Shown: positions 8,923-21,359 of the stretch, one piece after another
Numbering within the stretch: the stretch's first letter is position 1
Layout: each line of letters starts with the position of its first letter
From: Phallusia fumigata
Taxonomy: Eukaryota > Chordata > Ascidiacea > Phlebobranchia > Ascidiidae
Assembly: GCA_008931825.1 (NCBI GenBank)
Contig: QXVZ01015170.1
Location: 1-38,611 of the forward strand
Direction: 5' to 3'
Length of the DNA stretch: 38,611 bases
The notes under the pieces: generated by a model
The model's database searches: none
What the model was told of the DNA's origin: nothing
Seen by the model: only the letters and a program-made list of their open reading frames with translations
Program-made: the position numbers and the translations under genes

Positions 8923-10258
8923 GTGATATTTTCACAACTAACATGAAGGTAACAGTTGCAGCAAAAATTCTAACAAACCAACTTTAAACTATTGGAGTCC
9001 TATATTGGTCTAAGCAAATAAGTTATAAACGTACAAGCTTTGTACTCCGACCTCTCAGCCAGTTGGTCCTGAAGGCTTAATTTTCCTTGTTGCAGTAGTG
9101 TTGTTATTGTATGTATTGCTGTTATATGCAACAAACATGGTATGTTCATGTACATATGTGGTGCTTATGCTTTCATATTTGTTTGAGAAGTTTCTGTTTG
9201 CATGATGTGCCTTACTTCTGATCAAGTGATTAGTAGCAGTGTTAGGTTAATCCTTCTTTTATTGATCTATTTCATATATCTGTTTTGCTGGAACGGTTAA
9301 ATCAACAACAATCACTCACAATATGATTAACCCAGCGAATTTGCAATTTCTAATTAGTATTGTAATTTATGAGAATATAGAGTTACTTTTTTCCATACTA
9401 GTACAACAATTTGTGACAGAGTGTTATGGTATAATGAAACATACTGTTTAGTTGAGTGTTTTTAAAAAAGTACATTACAAAACACTCATTGAAATGGGTG
9501 TGATACCAATTCAAGTAAAACAGTGTGTTAAAAAGCTGCAACTAATGCATTGCACTTAGTCTTTTAGCTCTTGTTTTTACAATGTGGTTGTGACAAAAGC
9601 TTCGAACAACATATAGTGTAAGTACAGTTTTTGCTGGATACTCAATTTTGAAGAACTGCCAAGCGCCAGCACTTATTATTCCTTATCACTCTGAAATGAT
9701 CTGATACTTTATACTTTTGTTTATTTTGCAGCTAAACTATACATTTTCACACAAGCTATTTGGTGCATAGTTACAAAGTTGTAACCAGCTCTTCTAAAAC
9801 AACAAGGGTAGCAAAATTTTAGCATCTTCCATAAAATACAATAATGCATTGTGGTGAGTAAATGATGGGATAGGGGAACATGGATTTAGTAGTCCATGGG
9901 TTAGTTTTTTTAAAATGTAAATCAGTTTAGAAGCCGTTTCTTGATAACCTTGTCTACCCCTTGTTATTTTAGAGGAACATGTGTAATACCCATGATAGTA
10001 CAGCAGTTTTTCTACCAAGGATAGTAGCAATCAAATACTCAAGCCTGGGACTTTTATTCTCCCAGTTTCGGTCACTCAGTTTGTAATGGTGCATTGACTT
10101 GAGTTGTCACTTTGTACTCATTTGGTAAATTTTACTGTCAGTTGTACTATTTGCTTTGTAGACTATTGAAGTGTGCCATAACTTATTTTATACATACTGT
10201 TCTTATTCCTCTTTTTTACGCATTGCTTTTTTGTAATGTAGAAGAACTGTGATTAAAA
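8923..10258. other. APBB 3' flank and GH3 upstream region
   Basis: About 1.3 kb without coding exons. It is AT-rich with no canonical AATAAA soon after the APBB stop and no recognisable transposon. A pyrimidine-rich acceptor-like tract ends in TAG at 10241, 17 bases before the GH3 start codon, which suggests a 5' UTR intron or trans-splice site there. Confidence 0.45.
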
Positions 10259-13200
10259 ATGGTTTGCAATGCATTGTTTCTGGGTTTGATATTTTTTGGA
10301 AGCTGCAACATAGTTTGTAGTTATAATTGGAGACATCCATACGGAGAAAAACTTCGATTTGTTCCTGAAGGTGCAGAGGAAGAATTTCCATTTCGAAATG
10401 TCACTCTCCCCTGGAAAGACAGGATTAATGACTTGGTAAAACTTGTGCATCACCTTACAGACAATCCTAATTTTAATTATTTACCAATACAATCACACAC
10501 CTGTGCTTGATTGTAGCTCAAATCAATGTTTTGTAGTGTTCAGGTATAATCAATCTTTCAAAATATACACTTTTTTATTTTTACATATATCTATTATTAT
10601 TTGACATTTAAACCCACTTTATTGAGGCGAACCTTCTAAGCCGATGTTATTTAAAATTCTTGTCAGGAAATGAAAGACTCTCGAGCTGAAAATAACCTTA
10701 CAAGCACAGTGATTTGTAATGCCTATTTTACCATAACTTTTTTATCAGGTTTCAAGGTTAACGTTGGATGAAGTTATTCTCCAACTTTCACGCGGTGGAG
10801 CTAACACAAATGGTCCAGCCCCAGCTATTGACAGACTAGGCATAAAACCATACAACTGGAATACAGAATGTCTGCGAGGTTATGGGCTCAGAGGGGAGGC
10901 AACATGCTTTCCACAACCTATTGGCCTTGCTGCCACATTTGAGTATGTTGTGTATATGCTCTGCATAAATTTCCTTTTTTACAACTATGCAATATATGGG
11001 GCAGCAATATTCTTGTTTTTTTTTCCTGATTGCTTGAACACGTGAATTCAACAATATTCTATTGTTGATTTTGCTGGTTGGTCAACAGCTATTGTTTGGT
11101 AAAACGACAAGTCAACTTCATTGAAGATCAAAACTTTATGATGTTGGTTTTTATTTCGCAATGTGTTTCAAGTTTATATTCTTGTTGCTTACAGTGGCTA
11201 CTTGATTAAGACAATGTCGCAGGCAGTTGCAAAAGAAGCAAGGGCAAAACATAACCAATATAACAAGGAGGGCAACTATGGGGATCATACAGGACTTAGC
11301 TGCTTTGCACCAGTGATAAATATAATGCGACATCCACTATGGGGCAGAAACCAGGTCTGTTTTTTATTGTTGACATTAAGTAGTTGACACCCACTTAATT
11401 TCTGTTTCAACCACTAGCCATATAAATGCGGAGTTGGAAGATTAACTCTTTAATCATCAAGTTTCCTCCCAAATTAAAAACAAGTGCTTTTGGATATTGA
11501 GCGCATAGTAGGTTTACTTGATATGTGATATTTATGTTCTCTTGTTTTCCTCAAGGAAACTTATGGAGAGGACCCAGTTCTCACAAGTTTGATGGCGGAA
11601 GCTTATGTGACTGGGTTGTATGGAGGAATAGCAGAGTACCCGGCTGCCACAGCTGTGTGCAAACACTTTGATGTTCATGGTGGTCCAGAAAACATACCAA
11701 CATCCAGGTGAGGGGGTCCATTTTTGTGGTTCTTATTACATGTAATATTTTGTCCTGCTTGTCTTGTTACAATATTTTGTCCTGCTTGTCTCAGTTGAGG
11801 AGGTAGTAAGAATATTTTTATGGGTCCCCTTCCATGAAGGGGACACATATGGCAGAGGTGAGCAGAGCTTTTGGTCCAAGGGAATTATTTAATATGACTG
11901 GTGGTTCTTGTAAGTGTGGAAAAGAAATAACAGACACACCACACACGCTCCAATAACATATTTTTTACAATGTTTTGTTGTGTCACAACAATGGACTTAA
12001 AAGTGATTTAAATAAACATAGTGTCAACTAGTCATAAACGAAAAAGCAGCTGAATTAGAGTGGTACACTAAGTTGTAATAACATCTGGCAGGCTAGAATA
12101 AAAAACTTCCTGGTTTGGCTCATTGGCATAAGTGTATAATTGCTAAAGTTTTATCATAACAACCTTTTTATAGTGCTCATTGCAACCAAACTGCAGTAAA
12201 GGCGTATGACTCACTTTGTACATTCTTCAGGTTTGGATTTAATGCAGTTGTCTCAGACCACGACTGGGGCACAACTTTTCTGCCAGCTTTCCGATCTTGT
12301 CTTAAAGCTGGTGCTGAAGGTGTAATGTGTAGCTACAATGCAATTAATGGAGTACCATCATGTGCCAACAAGAAGCTTTTAAGTAAGTTAAATATTGCAT
12401 GTTGTAAACTTACAGTTTGATCTTAAAGTGCCAATGCTTGTTAGCTCTTAGTGTTTCAAGATTATGAAATTTAATTTGCACTTTTGTGTCCTATTGTGTT
12501 TGCTTGTGCTGTTAAAGATATATCTTGACAAGTGAATCAGTAACATATCATGTGGAATAAGTCATGTGAATAAAGATCATGTGGTTACTAAAGTAAACAC
12601 TGTTGGTTCAAAGTATTAAAACACAGGCTGGCAGAATCAAACAACGCAATATTTTCACGAAACTTTTGCAAAACGTACTGTTTGGGAAATTTAGGGTTGT
12701 TTAAAAATTCTCTTTGTTTATGTTTAGTAATTTGGAGATTCACTGAAGTATAGTAATTTATATTTATTGTGCAGCTGATATTCTGCGAAACAATTTCAAG
12801 TTTGAGGGGTATGTTGTAAGTGATGAAGGAGCCATCGAACACATCGACACCTTCTTTCACTACACCAAAACACCACTTGACACAGCTGTGGGTAAGAAAA
12901 CAATTCCATGCTGCTACAAACCTAGAACCAGATTTTTTAACAACAAAGTGCCATCTGTATATGTATCTAATCAGTTACACATTGTAAGGAAAGTTATTTA
13001 CATATAAGTAACATTTAGTTGTTTTTTATTTTTAATGGACTGCTTTATTGTTTAATAAAATTCGTCTGTTACAATAAAAATATTTGTTAAGGTTAGTAAG
13101 TAAGGCATGCAAAGCTTTTCTTATTCTCAGTTGAGCTAAGTTTGTGAAACAATTTATTTTACTTTCAGCTGCCAAGAATGCTGGTGTTGATTTAGAACTA

Positions 13201-16200
13201 GCAGCTATGAAGGCAGTTGCTCGCTTTAACTTACTGACAGAAGCTCATGCAGCAGGAAGAGTTAGTGAGGAAAACCTTCGTGACTCTGCCAAGATCCTCT
13301 TCCTCACTAGGATGAAACTGGGAGAGTTCGATCCCCCAGAAATGGTTTCTTGGAACTCTGTTACTATGGATGGTGAGTTAACTTCAGAAAGGCATGACCA
13401 ACATAAAGGGATTTAAAACCAAATTAAACATGAAATTTATGAATGGATTACAAAATGTTGGCCACCCTGACTTGAAAGGTGTGGAATTTTAAGGTGTGGG
13501 TTAGTTTTTTAAAGCTTATTTGTCTTGTGCAGAAAACCTTGAGTGCTCACTCATGGTTGGTGTACCCTGTAAACGATAAAAGCAAGTGTGTGGTAAAAGT
13601 TAAACATGATTGCGCAGCCAGGCCATATATTATTATGCCTTACATAGCCTAAAAGCTTTGCTTGCGCTTATGCGTTGAGACTAACTGACATGAAAATAGA
13701 TACTGGACTACTAATATCCTGATTTGTGTTTGTAATGTATGATAATTCTCTGATATTTGTCAGGTTTTGTTGTTCAGTCCATTGTTTTCCTTAATGGCTT
13801 CGCCTTTACTGAAACCCCAAAATCTCCTTTGGCGAAATTTCCAGATAAAATATTAATGAAGACACACAACAATGGAAAGCACAAAACTTGGGTTCTGTTT
13901 TTTCTGATTGATTGACATTTTTTGTAGTTTAACAATCAATTTTATAAAAAAAAACAAGCCCGTTTTATTATGCTATCATACTTGATAATTTCTTATTTTG
14001 ACCTTTGCTTAAACCACATTTCACACCATATCGGTTACACTTCAATTTGCCGTGTTTTCAAACAGTTGTCCAAAGCAAGGGGCACAGGGATTTGGCGAAG
14101 ACCATCGCGGCAAAATCGTTTGTTTTGCTGAAGAACGACGGAGTCCTGCCTTTAAAATCAACATCATACAAAAAAATCGCGGTAGGTAACAATTAGTTTT
14201 CAAGTCACCGATTTGACTTGCCTTCACTGTAGTAGTGACCACATGTTTAATGAAAGCGCGCTGGGTTTAATATGCCGAGGACAATCGATTATAAACCAAA
14301 AACACGTTATTAACTGACAGAGATATTTTCCACTTTCACATGAAAGAAACCCCGCTGGAAATAAATTATCTTCACCACTTGACATTTTGCTTTGTATAGA
14401 TTTGTGAAAACGTTAAGTTTCCGGGTCCATGTCGCCTTTTCACATATCGTTCAAACATTTGCTACTAAGCTTGCCATGGGTTCATTTCAACAGAGATGGG
14501 AATATTATACACAGTATATGTACAATTCGTTTGTTCTGCCCATTATATTCAAAACCTCCATAGCCACATCCGCCAAATCCCGTAATTGTTAGTTGTTAAA
14601 ATATCTCATATCAAAAAGTTAAACCACTATGTCTTAACTTAACCTCAGGTCATCGGGCCATTCGGCAACAACAGTGCAGCAGTGACTGGCGATTATTACA
14701 CCGACTACGACCTCAAATACTTCTCATCGCCCGCTGATTACTTTGCAAACATCAGCAAAGAGTTTGCGATAGCTGCCGGTTGTGTTGGATCATGGGACGA
14801 AAACCTGCCACGGTGTTTGCTGTACAAGCAGGAAGATGTGAAGAAAGCTGTCACTGGTGCCGACTTGGTGGTAGTCACTGTTGGCACAGGTACGCTAGTC
14901 TGCACTGCGTGCGAATATGGTGATGTTTTTTTTTGCTTTTTGGGCTATATAAACGCTTTTGGATTGCAAAAAGGAGTGACATGATGCTTTAAGAAAGGTG
15001 CCATCGCACTTTTTAAAGACAAAGTTGTAACAAATTACCAATAGCAGATTACTAATTTTAAATATATTTAGTTGTTTTTAAAAGTTGTGTCCGATATCCT
15101 CACATTGAACATGATNCAACCGCGTATTTCAAGACAATAAATGTTTGCAACAGCTTCGATATGGATATGCAAGTTGAAAATACTGGCGATGTCGCTGGAG
15201 ATGAGGTCTGAAAATGTTTGAAGTAGCCCTTTTGTTTAACACATTTGATACGGCAAACTTTTGTGTTATCAATAGGATGCTGCATAAAAGCATTTGACAT
15301 GCATTTTTTTCGCCAGTTTTAAATTAAAATGAAAATTTCATTTTAAACACGTTGGCACGTGAAAAGTCGAGTACAACTGTTGAACGTAGATTTCTGCCTT
15401 TTTGTGATACAAATCACTTTTTAAACAGTTGCCGTTTTAAAAGAAATTGCCCGGCATGTTAAAGATGGATTTAAGATTAAGAAAAGATTGAAGATCGACA
15501 TTGTGTTAGTAATCACATATCGTGTTTCATTATTTTCGTATTTAAAGGCCAAGTTTTTTCGCCGATAAAAAGTCTAATAATCATTTGTGACGTTTAATAA
15601 CAATGAAAAGGCAAGTAACTAAACCTAATGAAACACATGCTTTTGCAATGTAACATTCAATACATTAAACACTTTTTCTACCATTTGTAGGTAATACAGA
15701 TGTACCATGTTTCCCACGATTCAACAGTGCCGTCTCCCATACGCCAACTAGGAGGATTTTCTCGTGTCCACATCGACGCTCATCAAACTTATAACATCTT
15801 GATGCAGGCCCAAGCCGCCTCTCGTGCCGTATGGAAAAATGGTACGCTTGGTCGAAATCGTTTTAGCCACTGCACTGCAGCTTTTGCAAAGCGGTGTTGC
15901 TACTTGCATTTACCTGTTCTATTTCCAAAATATATTGCCTGTTTTGATCTTGTAAACTTACAAATAGGAATTGTGTGCAATTGTACTAGCCTAAAGTTGA
16001 TTTACATCGTTATAATTTCCGCGGTGCTTTAGCATGGAACATCTTACCCAGCGATACTACAGATGTACGACGAAACGAAAACGCTAAGAACCGTTAAATA
16101 TTCCCCCCCCCCTCCCCGCCCCCCTATGTTTTTATTTGATTATAGTGCTTTAGCTCGTTTCTGCTTACTGCTTGGTATGCATGTCAATTGACTATACTGC

Positions 16201-16362
16201 CAGTTGACATATTCGGGTACAACTGACTGGGTAGATATGTTTATAAATTTCGAAACCTTCAGTTGTGCTGGCCAAAACCCAAATAACTGGTAAACAGTAT
16301 CATGTCAATTTTCTTGCAGGCGATTATTACGATGAACCTGGCAACTACACACTATACGTGGG
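10259..16362 (+). CDS. Secreted GH3 beta-xylosidase/glucosidase-like enzyme (interrupted by assembly Ns)
   Basis: Recognised exons: 10259-10435, 10749-10942, 11195-11354, 11556-11707, 12231-12382, 12775-12891, 13169-13372, 14066-14181, 14649-14889, a partial exon ending at 15205, 15691-15841 and 16320-16362. The first nine join in frame to about 504 residues. A hydrophobic signal peptide covers about residues 4-21. The GH3 N-terminal barrel shows ETYGEDP, AVCKHFD, MCSYNAING and the nucleophile motif GYVVSDEGA with D295. The second domain begins with SFVLLKNDGVLPL and GPFGNNSAAVTGDYY. The C-terminal fibronectin-III-like domain shows PIRQLGGFSRV and GNYTLYVG. The order matches plant and invertebrate beta-xylosidases of GH3. 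Between 14889 and 15117 the coding for roughly the last 150 residues of the second domain is absent, coinciding with N at 15116. The 3' end is lost at N 16363. Substrate specificity cannot be read from the sequence. Confidence 0.9.
11744..11791. repeat. Short tandem duplication in a GH3 intron
   Basis: AATATTTTGTCCTGCTTGTCT occurs at 11744-11764 and again at 11771-11791, six bases apart. It lies in the intron 11708-12230 and has no evident function. Confidence 0.7.
15116..15116. other. Single-N join with missing GH3 exons
   Basis: One N stands where exons for the rest of the GH3 alpha/beta sandwich domain should be. Left of it is intron sequence after VVVTVGT. Right of it is the fibronectin-III-like domain (FKTINVCNSFDMDMQVENTGD). 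Unlike the other joins it is flanked by loss, not repetition. Confidence 0.75.
16103..16124. repeat. Poly-C tract (G-quadruplex potential on minus strand)
   Basis: A run of ten C, then T, four C, G and six C inside the intron 15842-16319. The complementary strand is a dense G-run that could fold as a G-quadruplex, with i-motif potential on the plus strand. Confidence 0.7.
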
Positions 16363-16363
16363 N

Positions 16364-17485
16364 CAAGTAGATCTTTAAACAAATTTGGTGTAGTGCCCTG
16401 TGTTTTAAGCCTACCCACAAGTGGGCAAAATCGCAAACAAGCTCGTTTTGAAACCCACGTAAACCCGCAACGCCAGATAGCAAATTCATACGGTGTGATC
16501 CTGGCTTGCTGAGTGTAAAGTAAAACGCAACGTTTGATGATGCAAGTCTGGCTTTCGTGTAAAAACTTACATTGTAGTATGTCAAAAGCCGACGCAAAGT
16601 AGGAATAAATACAGGCATCGACCACGAGGTTTCGTGACTTTGAAACGTTGCCCGAATGTCAATATTATCGTAAGGCTGGCACGGCTGGTTACTTGTGTCT
16701 CGTCTGAAACCAAACAAACTCCGACTGGTCCCGCGTTGATTGAAGTCAATGAAAGGGACAAATCCACGGCTTTTGTTACCGTAAGTTGTTGAAAATCGGT
16801 ATTATGCTGTAGAAAAGTCACTTGATCTCCAGTCAAGGTGAATAATACGATGTGTCTATTTTTTGGTCAAAATGTTTTCTGCGAAGTTGGAGTTCTTAAT
16901 TTTTTGTCTAAATTTTTGGTGTGCAGTGGTGAATAATGTGAAGTTTGTAAGGTGTTGAAATTTAGCCCCAGTGATATCGATGAAATAGTTTTTGAGAAGA
17001 GTTTGGTGTTATTTAGAAATGTATTTTGACAACTATGATGGAAAAATGGGAGTTTGTGAAACATGTCTTTTAAACAGCAGTAATTCTTTTTTCTCGTGTT
17101 CGGGATGTGTTGAAAGCAAATTAATGTCGTTTGTGATGATTCCCAATATCTTTTTAAACTGTTGTCGTCCTTAAAACAGCAAAATTGTCAAAACAGAAAC
17201 TTAAGCCATGCCACACGTGCCCCCCTTTACTTTCCATCAACGCAAAAATACTGACACACGCTCTAGTTCTGACCAATGCGTAGTGTTATGTAAAGTCCGA
17301 GATGCATGTATACATCGCACCATCCCTAAAAAACGAAATAAGCAACGAATGTAATCCCAACCGCTCTCTGACCTCACGAATCGTCCAGACATATAACGAA
17401 TGAAACCCGACCCTTCCAAACGAAGCTGTCCTTTGTCGGTATTTCTGGCAATTGCTTTGCCCCGCCGTCGTGTACTTAATTTGTA
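16364..17485. other. Unassigned region after N join, with one candidate exon
   Basis: The GH3 gene stops at N 16363 and this 1.1 kb has no secure gene. One plus-strand candidate exon runs from about 16616 to a GTAAGT donor near 16780. It is preceded by an acceptor-like ACAG and reads ...RLVTCVSSETKQTPTGPALI.... No partner exon or family was recognised. Minus-strand frames over the same bases (16352-16717, 16582-16836) are probably shadows. Confidence 0.25.
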
Positions 17486-18836
17486 AACATTAGCCTTCAA
17501 TCGGCGACGAGGCGATGGCGCATTGTGTTTGCCTGCCTGTGTGGTGAAGTCTTTTTGGACAGGATTGGTGCTGCTTCGACTACCTGGTTTGCTTGATTGT
17601 TTGTTCCGTAGCTGGTCAGTACCCGGTTTTCTTCCGTGGCTGGCTGTGTGTTAAGTATTACAGGTTTGTGTCCCAGGTATAGAGATATATGTACGAAATG
17701 CAGTTTGGTATTCCAACAACAACTTTTGTTGAGGTAGCTGCAGAGGTTAATGTGTAGGAGGTGGTAGGAGGAATGAAACGACCTCAAATCTTAATCGAGC
17801 GTGTTTGATGCACTCTATGATACATTTAGTGTTTGCTACTATGTCATTAAGTGCCCCCGTTTCTTGTTTCCTTAATCCCCTTTGTTTTTTTTATTTTTTC
17901 CTGTATTAGTTATTCGCTGATAAATAATTGTCGAAATATGTAAAAACTTAAAGGTAATTGTATAATTGCAAAACTTAAAGAAATACGGCGAACCATAAAC
18001 CGTCCTTGATACCTCATATCGACGCAAGTTCTATGTTGTACCACTGTTGTGTTGTGGGATTGTTTTACTGTCGGAGTGATGTATTGTTTTCACCGGTCTG
18101 TCTTCGTCAGAAGTTATCGATTCTGGGGTTACAATCACTTTTAAGTACCCACGGGTGACCACATTCAGCCCTACTCACGCTGGACGATGGGCTTAATAAC
18201 CACTTAGCCATCACTTCAATGACTGGTTTCGCGTGGGGCCATCAATAAATTGGGCTGGTGGTATTATCAAACTTGTTAGGTTGTCGGTTTTCTAAAGAAA
18301 AACGTATTTAGGAGGTGGATAGAACAATAACAACGCGGCTTTTGGGCATCGTTTTGTTTTTGCTTGGCAGCCGATTTGAATTTAACAAACTACTGCAAAA
18401 TGTCGGCGTATATGTTTTAATTTAGTGGTTTGTTTTTTACATCAAAACGAAAACTGCCGATGATATACGGGTGATAAAGCGTGCACATTGGTCTAAATCC
18501 ATGGCGATTAACAACGGTAATTAATGATTAATTGATGTAGCTACTGAACAACCCCAGCTTATTGACTGTTGCATGTAACTTTCAGGACTTTCACACTAGT
18601 AGAGGCCCGACACTATGTGTAAGACTCCGGTTTATTAAGTTTTAAAAAAACGTTATATTTTCAGCTTGTTTGAAGCAGTTTACAATTTTTTAAGAGATTT
18701 CCATCACCAGCCTTCGAATCTTGTCAGATCAAGTTTATTGCAACTGTAAACAAATAGAAAAGCAACAAAAGCAAGTTTAACAACTAAGGTCTGTTACCAG
18801 GTGTTATAGTTAAAACTTAAAGTCACAATTCCACAG

Positions 18837-18844
18837 TGACGTCA
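18837..18844. promoter_or_regulatory. CRE-like palindrome TGACGTCA directly before a start codon
   Basis: The octamer ends two bases before the ATG of the 905-residue gene (also at 21350-21357 in the repeated copy). It matches the full CREB/ATF site; function at this position is inference. Confidence 0.35.
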
Positions 18845-18846
18845 CC

Positions 18847-19989
18847 ATGGTGGCGCACGTGGTTTCTACACATCTGCCTCCACAAAAAGATCGTGCGCTC
18901 GCTACCGCTCTCATGCGGGTAAGCGACCGAACTGTTGCCCAAGAGCGCATCCAAGCGGAGAAAGTGGTTTACTGTGGAAACGAGGAGCCGATTTACGGAT
19001 GGACGAATGCTATTCCTAATCCAAAGTAAGTACAACTTTTGGTATTCAAGTCATTTATCCCAGCTAAAAAAACGTATTTCGCCAAAAAATAAAGGCATCG
19101 GCGGTACCTTATTCAAATAGAATCAATGAAATCAAGTGAGTTTTGTATTATTGGGTGTTAATAAAACTGTGTTTGTTTGGAGTAATCCATGACAGGTCAG
19201 GTAGAGATTTTTTCGATACGATAATTTATACTTACAACAGTAAACTTGAGCATAGGTCCGATGTAGACACGTTGTAAACGGAAAAAACATTTGACCATCC
19301 AAAAAAGGTAGCCATTTTGGTCAATATTTCTAAACCGCAACCTTAACTACTCTTTGGATTTTTTAAACCAGATTAGCGGATGGCACCCGGCCGAAGCCAA
19401 CCACCACACGAAAGCGCAAAGGGAGCAGAAAACCGCCAAAAGCAGATCCTGAACGATTTGATAGCCCTGACTCGGTCTTGCTACCATCGATTTCCAGTAA
19501 CGTGGATGGACAGTATCACAGCTACGCTACTTTGCGGGACATGTACGACAGTTACAAGGTCAGGACATTGAAATTCATTTGTACATTACCAGCAGTTCGT
19601 ACAGTCTAGTCGAGATGTGTTATGTAACTGCTTAGCCGATTGCGTAAGGGTCTTTGCTTTTCCATGTTTGTTTGGGGAAGTGGAATCTTTTTTTCCGCCC
19701 GTGGGCTATTTAGATCCAATGGACCACACCTTCTTTTCTCACATAATCAATAATTTTTTTTAAATATTACTGATACACCTTTATTCGCTTTGAAACTTGT
19801 TTTAAAGTAGGTTCTCTGCGAACATTCTGCCGTGGACCATTAAAAAAGTCAACTAGGATCACGTAAAAGTTCCTTTTCCGACAGATAGACAGTGCTGACT
19901 TGTTGGTATGTTGCAGAAAAGCATGCGAGTGAAGTCACTGATGAAGCGAAGTGACTTGGTGGACCCGGTAACTTACAAATACGTTCCGT
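18847..19989 (+). CDS. First three exons of the 905-residue gene, left copy (truncated at N)
   Basis: Exons 18847-19025, 19372-19558 and 19917-19989 (cut) are identical in protein to 21360-21538, 21885-22071 and 22430-22573. The copy stops in the middle of exon 3, at TYKYVP, where the N stands. I read it as an unmerged overlap, so this is not an independent gene. Confidence 0.7.
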
Positions 19990-21359
19990 NAACATTAGCC
20001 TTCAATCGGCGACGAGGCGACGGGGCATTGTGTTTGCCTGCCTGTGTGGTGAAGTCTTTTCGGACAGGATTGGTGCTGCTCGACTACCTGGTTTGCTTGA
20101 CTGTTTGTTCCGTAGCTGGCCAGTACCTGGTTTTCATCCGCGGCTGGCTGCGTGTTAAGTATTTCAGGTTTGTGTCCCAGGTATAGAGGTATATGTACGA
20201 AATGCAGTTTGGTATTCCAGCAACAACTTTTGTTGAGGTAGCTGCAGAGGTTAATGTGTAGGAGGGATGAAACGACCTCAAATCTTAATCGAGCGTGTTT
20301 GATGCAATATATAATACATTTAGTGTTTGCTACTATGTCATTAAGTGCCCCCGTTTCTTGTTTCCTTAATCCCCTTTGTTTTTTTATTTTTTCCTATATT
20401 AGTTATTCGCTGATAAATAATTGTCGAAATATGTAAAAACTTAAAGATACTTGTATAATTGCAAAACTTAAAGAAATACGGCGAACCATAAACCACCAAT
20501 AAGCTCATAACAAACACGTTTCTTGTCCTTGATACCTTATATCGACGCAAGTTCTATGTTGTACCACTGTTGTGTTGTGGGATTGTTTTGCTGTCGGAGG
20601 GATGTATTGTTTTCACCGGTCTGTCTTCGTCAGAAGTTATCGATTCTGGGGTTACAATCACTTTTGAGTACCCACGGGTGACCACATTCAGCCCTACTCA
20701 CGCTGGACGATGGGCTTAATAACCACTTAGCCATCACTTCAATGACTGGTTTCGCGTGGGTCCATCAATAAATTGGGCTGGTGGTATTATCAAACTTGTT
20801 AGGTTGTCGGTTTTCTAAAGAAAAACGTGTTTAGGAGGCGGATAGAACAATAAAAACGTGATTTTTAGGCATCGTTTTGTTTTTGCTTGGCAGCTGATTC
20901 GAATGTAACAAACTACTGAAAAATGTGGGCGTATGTGTTTTAATTTAGTGGTTTGTTTTTTACATCAAAACGAAAACTGCCGGTGATATACGGGTGATAA
21001 AGCGTGCACATTGGTCTAAATCCATGGCGATTAACAACGGTAATTAATGATTAATTGATGTAGCTACTGAAAAGCCCCAGCTTATTGACTGTTGCATGTA
21101 ACTTTCAGGACTTTCACACTAGTAGAGGCCCGACACTATGTGTAAGACTTCGGTTTATCAAGTTTTAAAAAAACGTTACATTTTGAGCTTGTTTGAAGCA
21201 GTTTACCGTTTTTCCATCACCAGCCTTCGAATCTTGTCAGATCAAGTTTATTGCAACCGTAAACAAATAGAAACGCAACAAACGCACGTTTAACAACTAA
21301 GGTCTGTTACCAGGTGTTATAGTTACAACCTAAAGTCACAATTCCACAGTGACGTCACC

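Noticed and set aside
18823-19035. Minus-strand 70-residue frame, repeated at 21336
   Set aside because: Antisense of exon 1 of the 905-residue gene; the repetition only reflects the assembly duplication.
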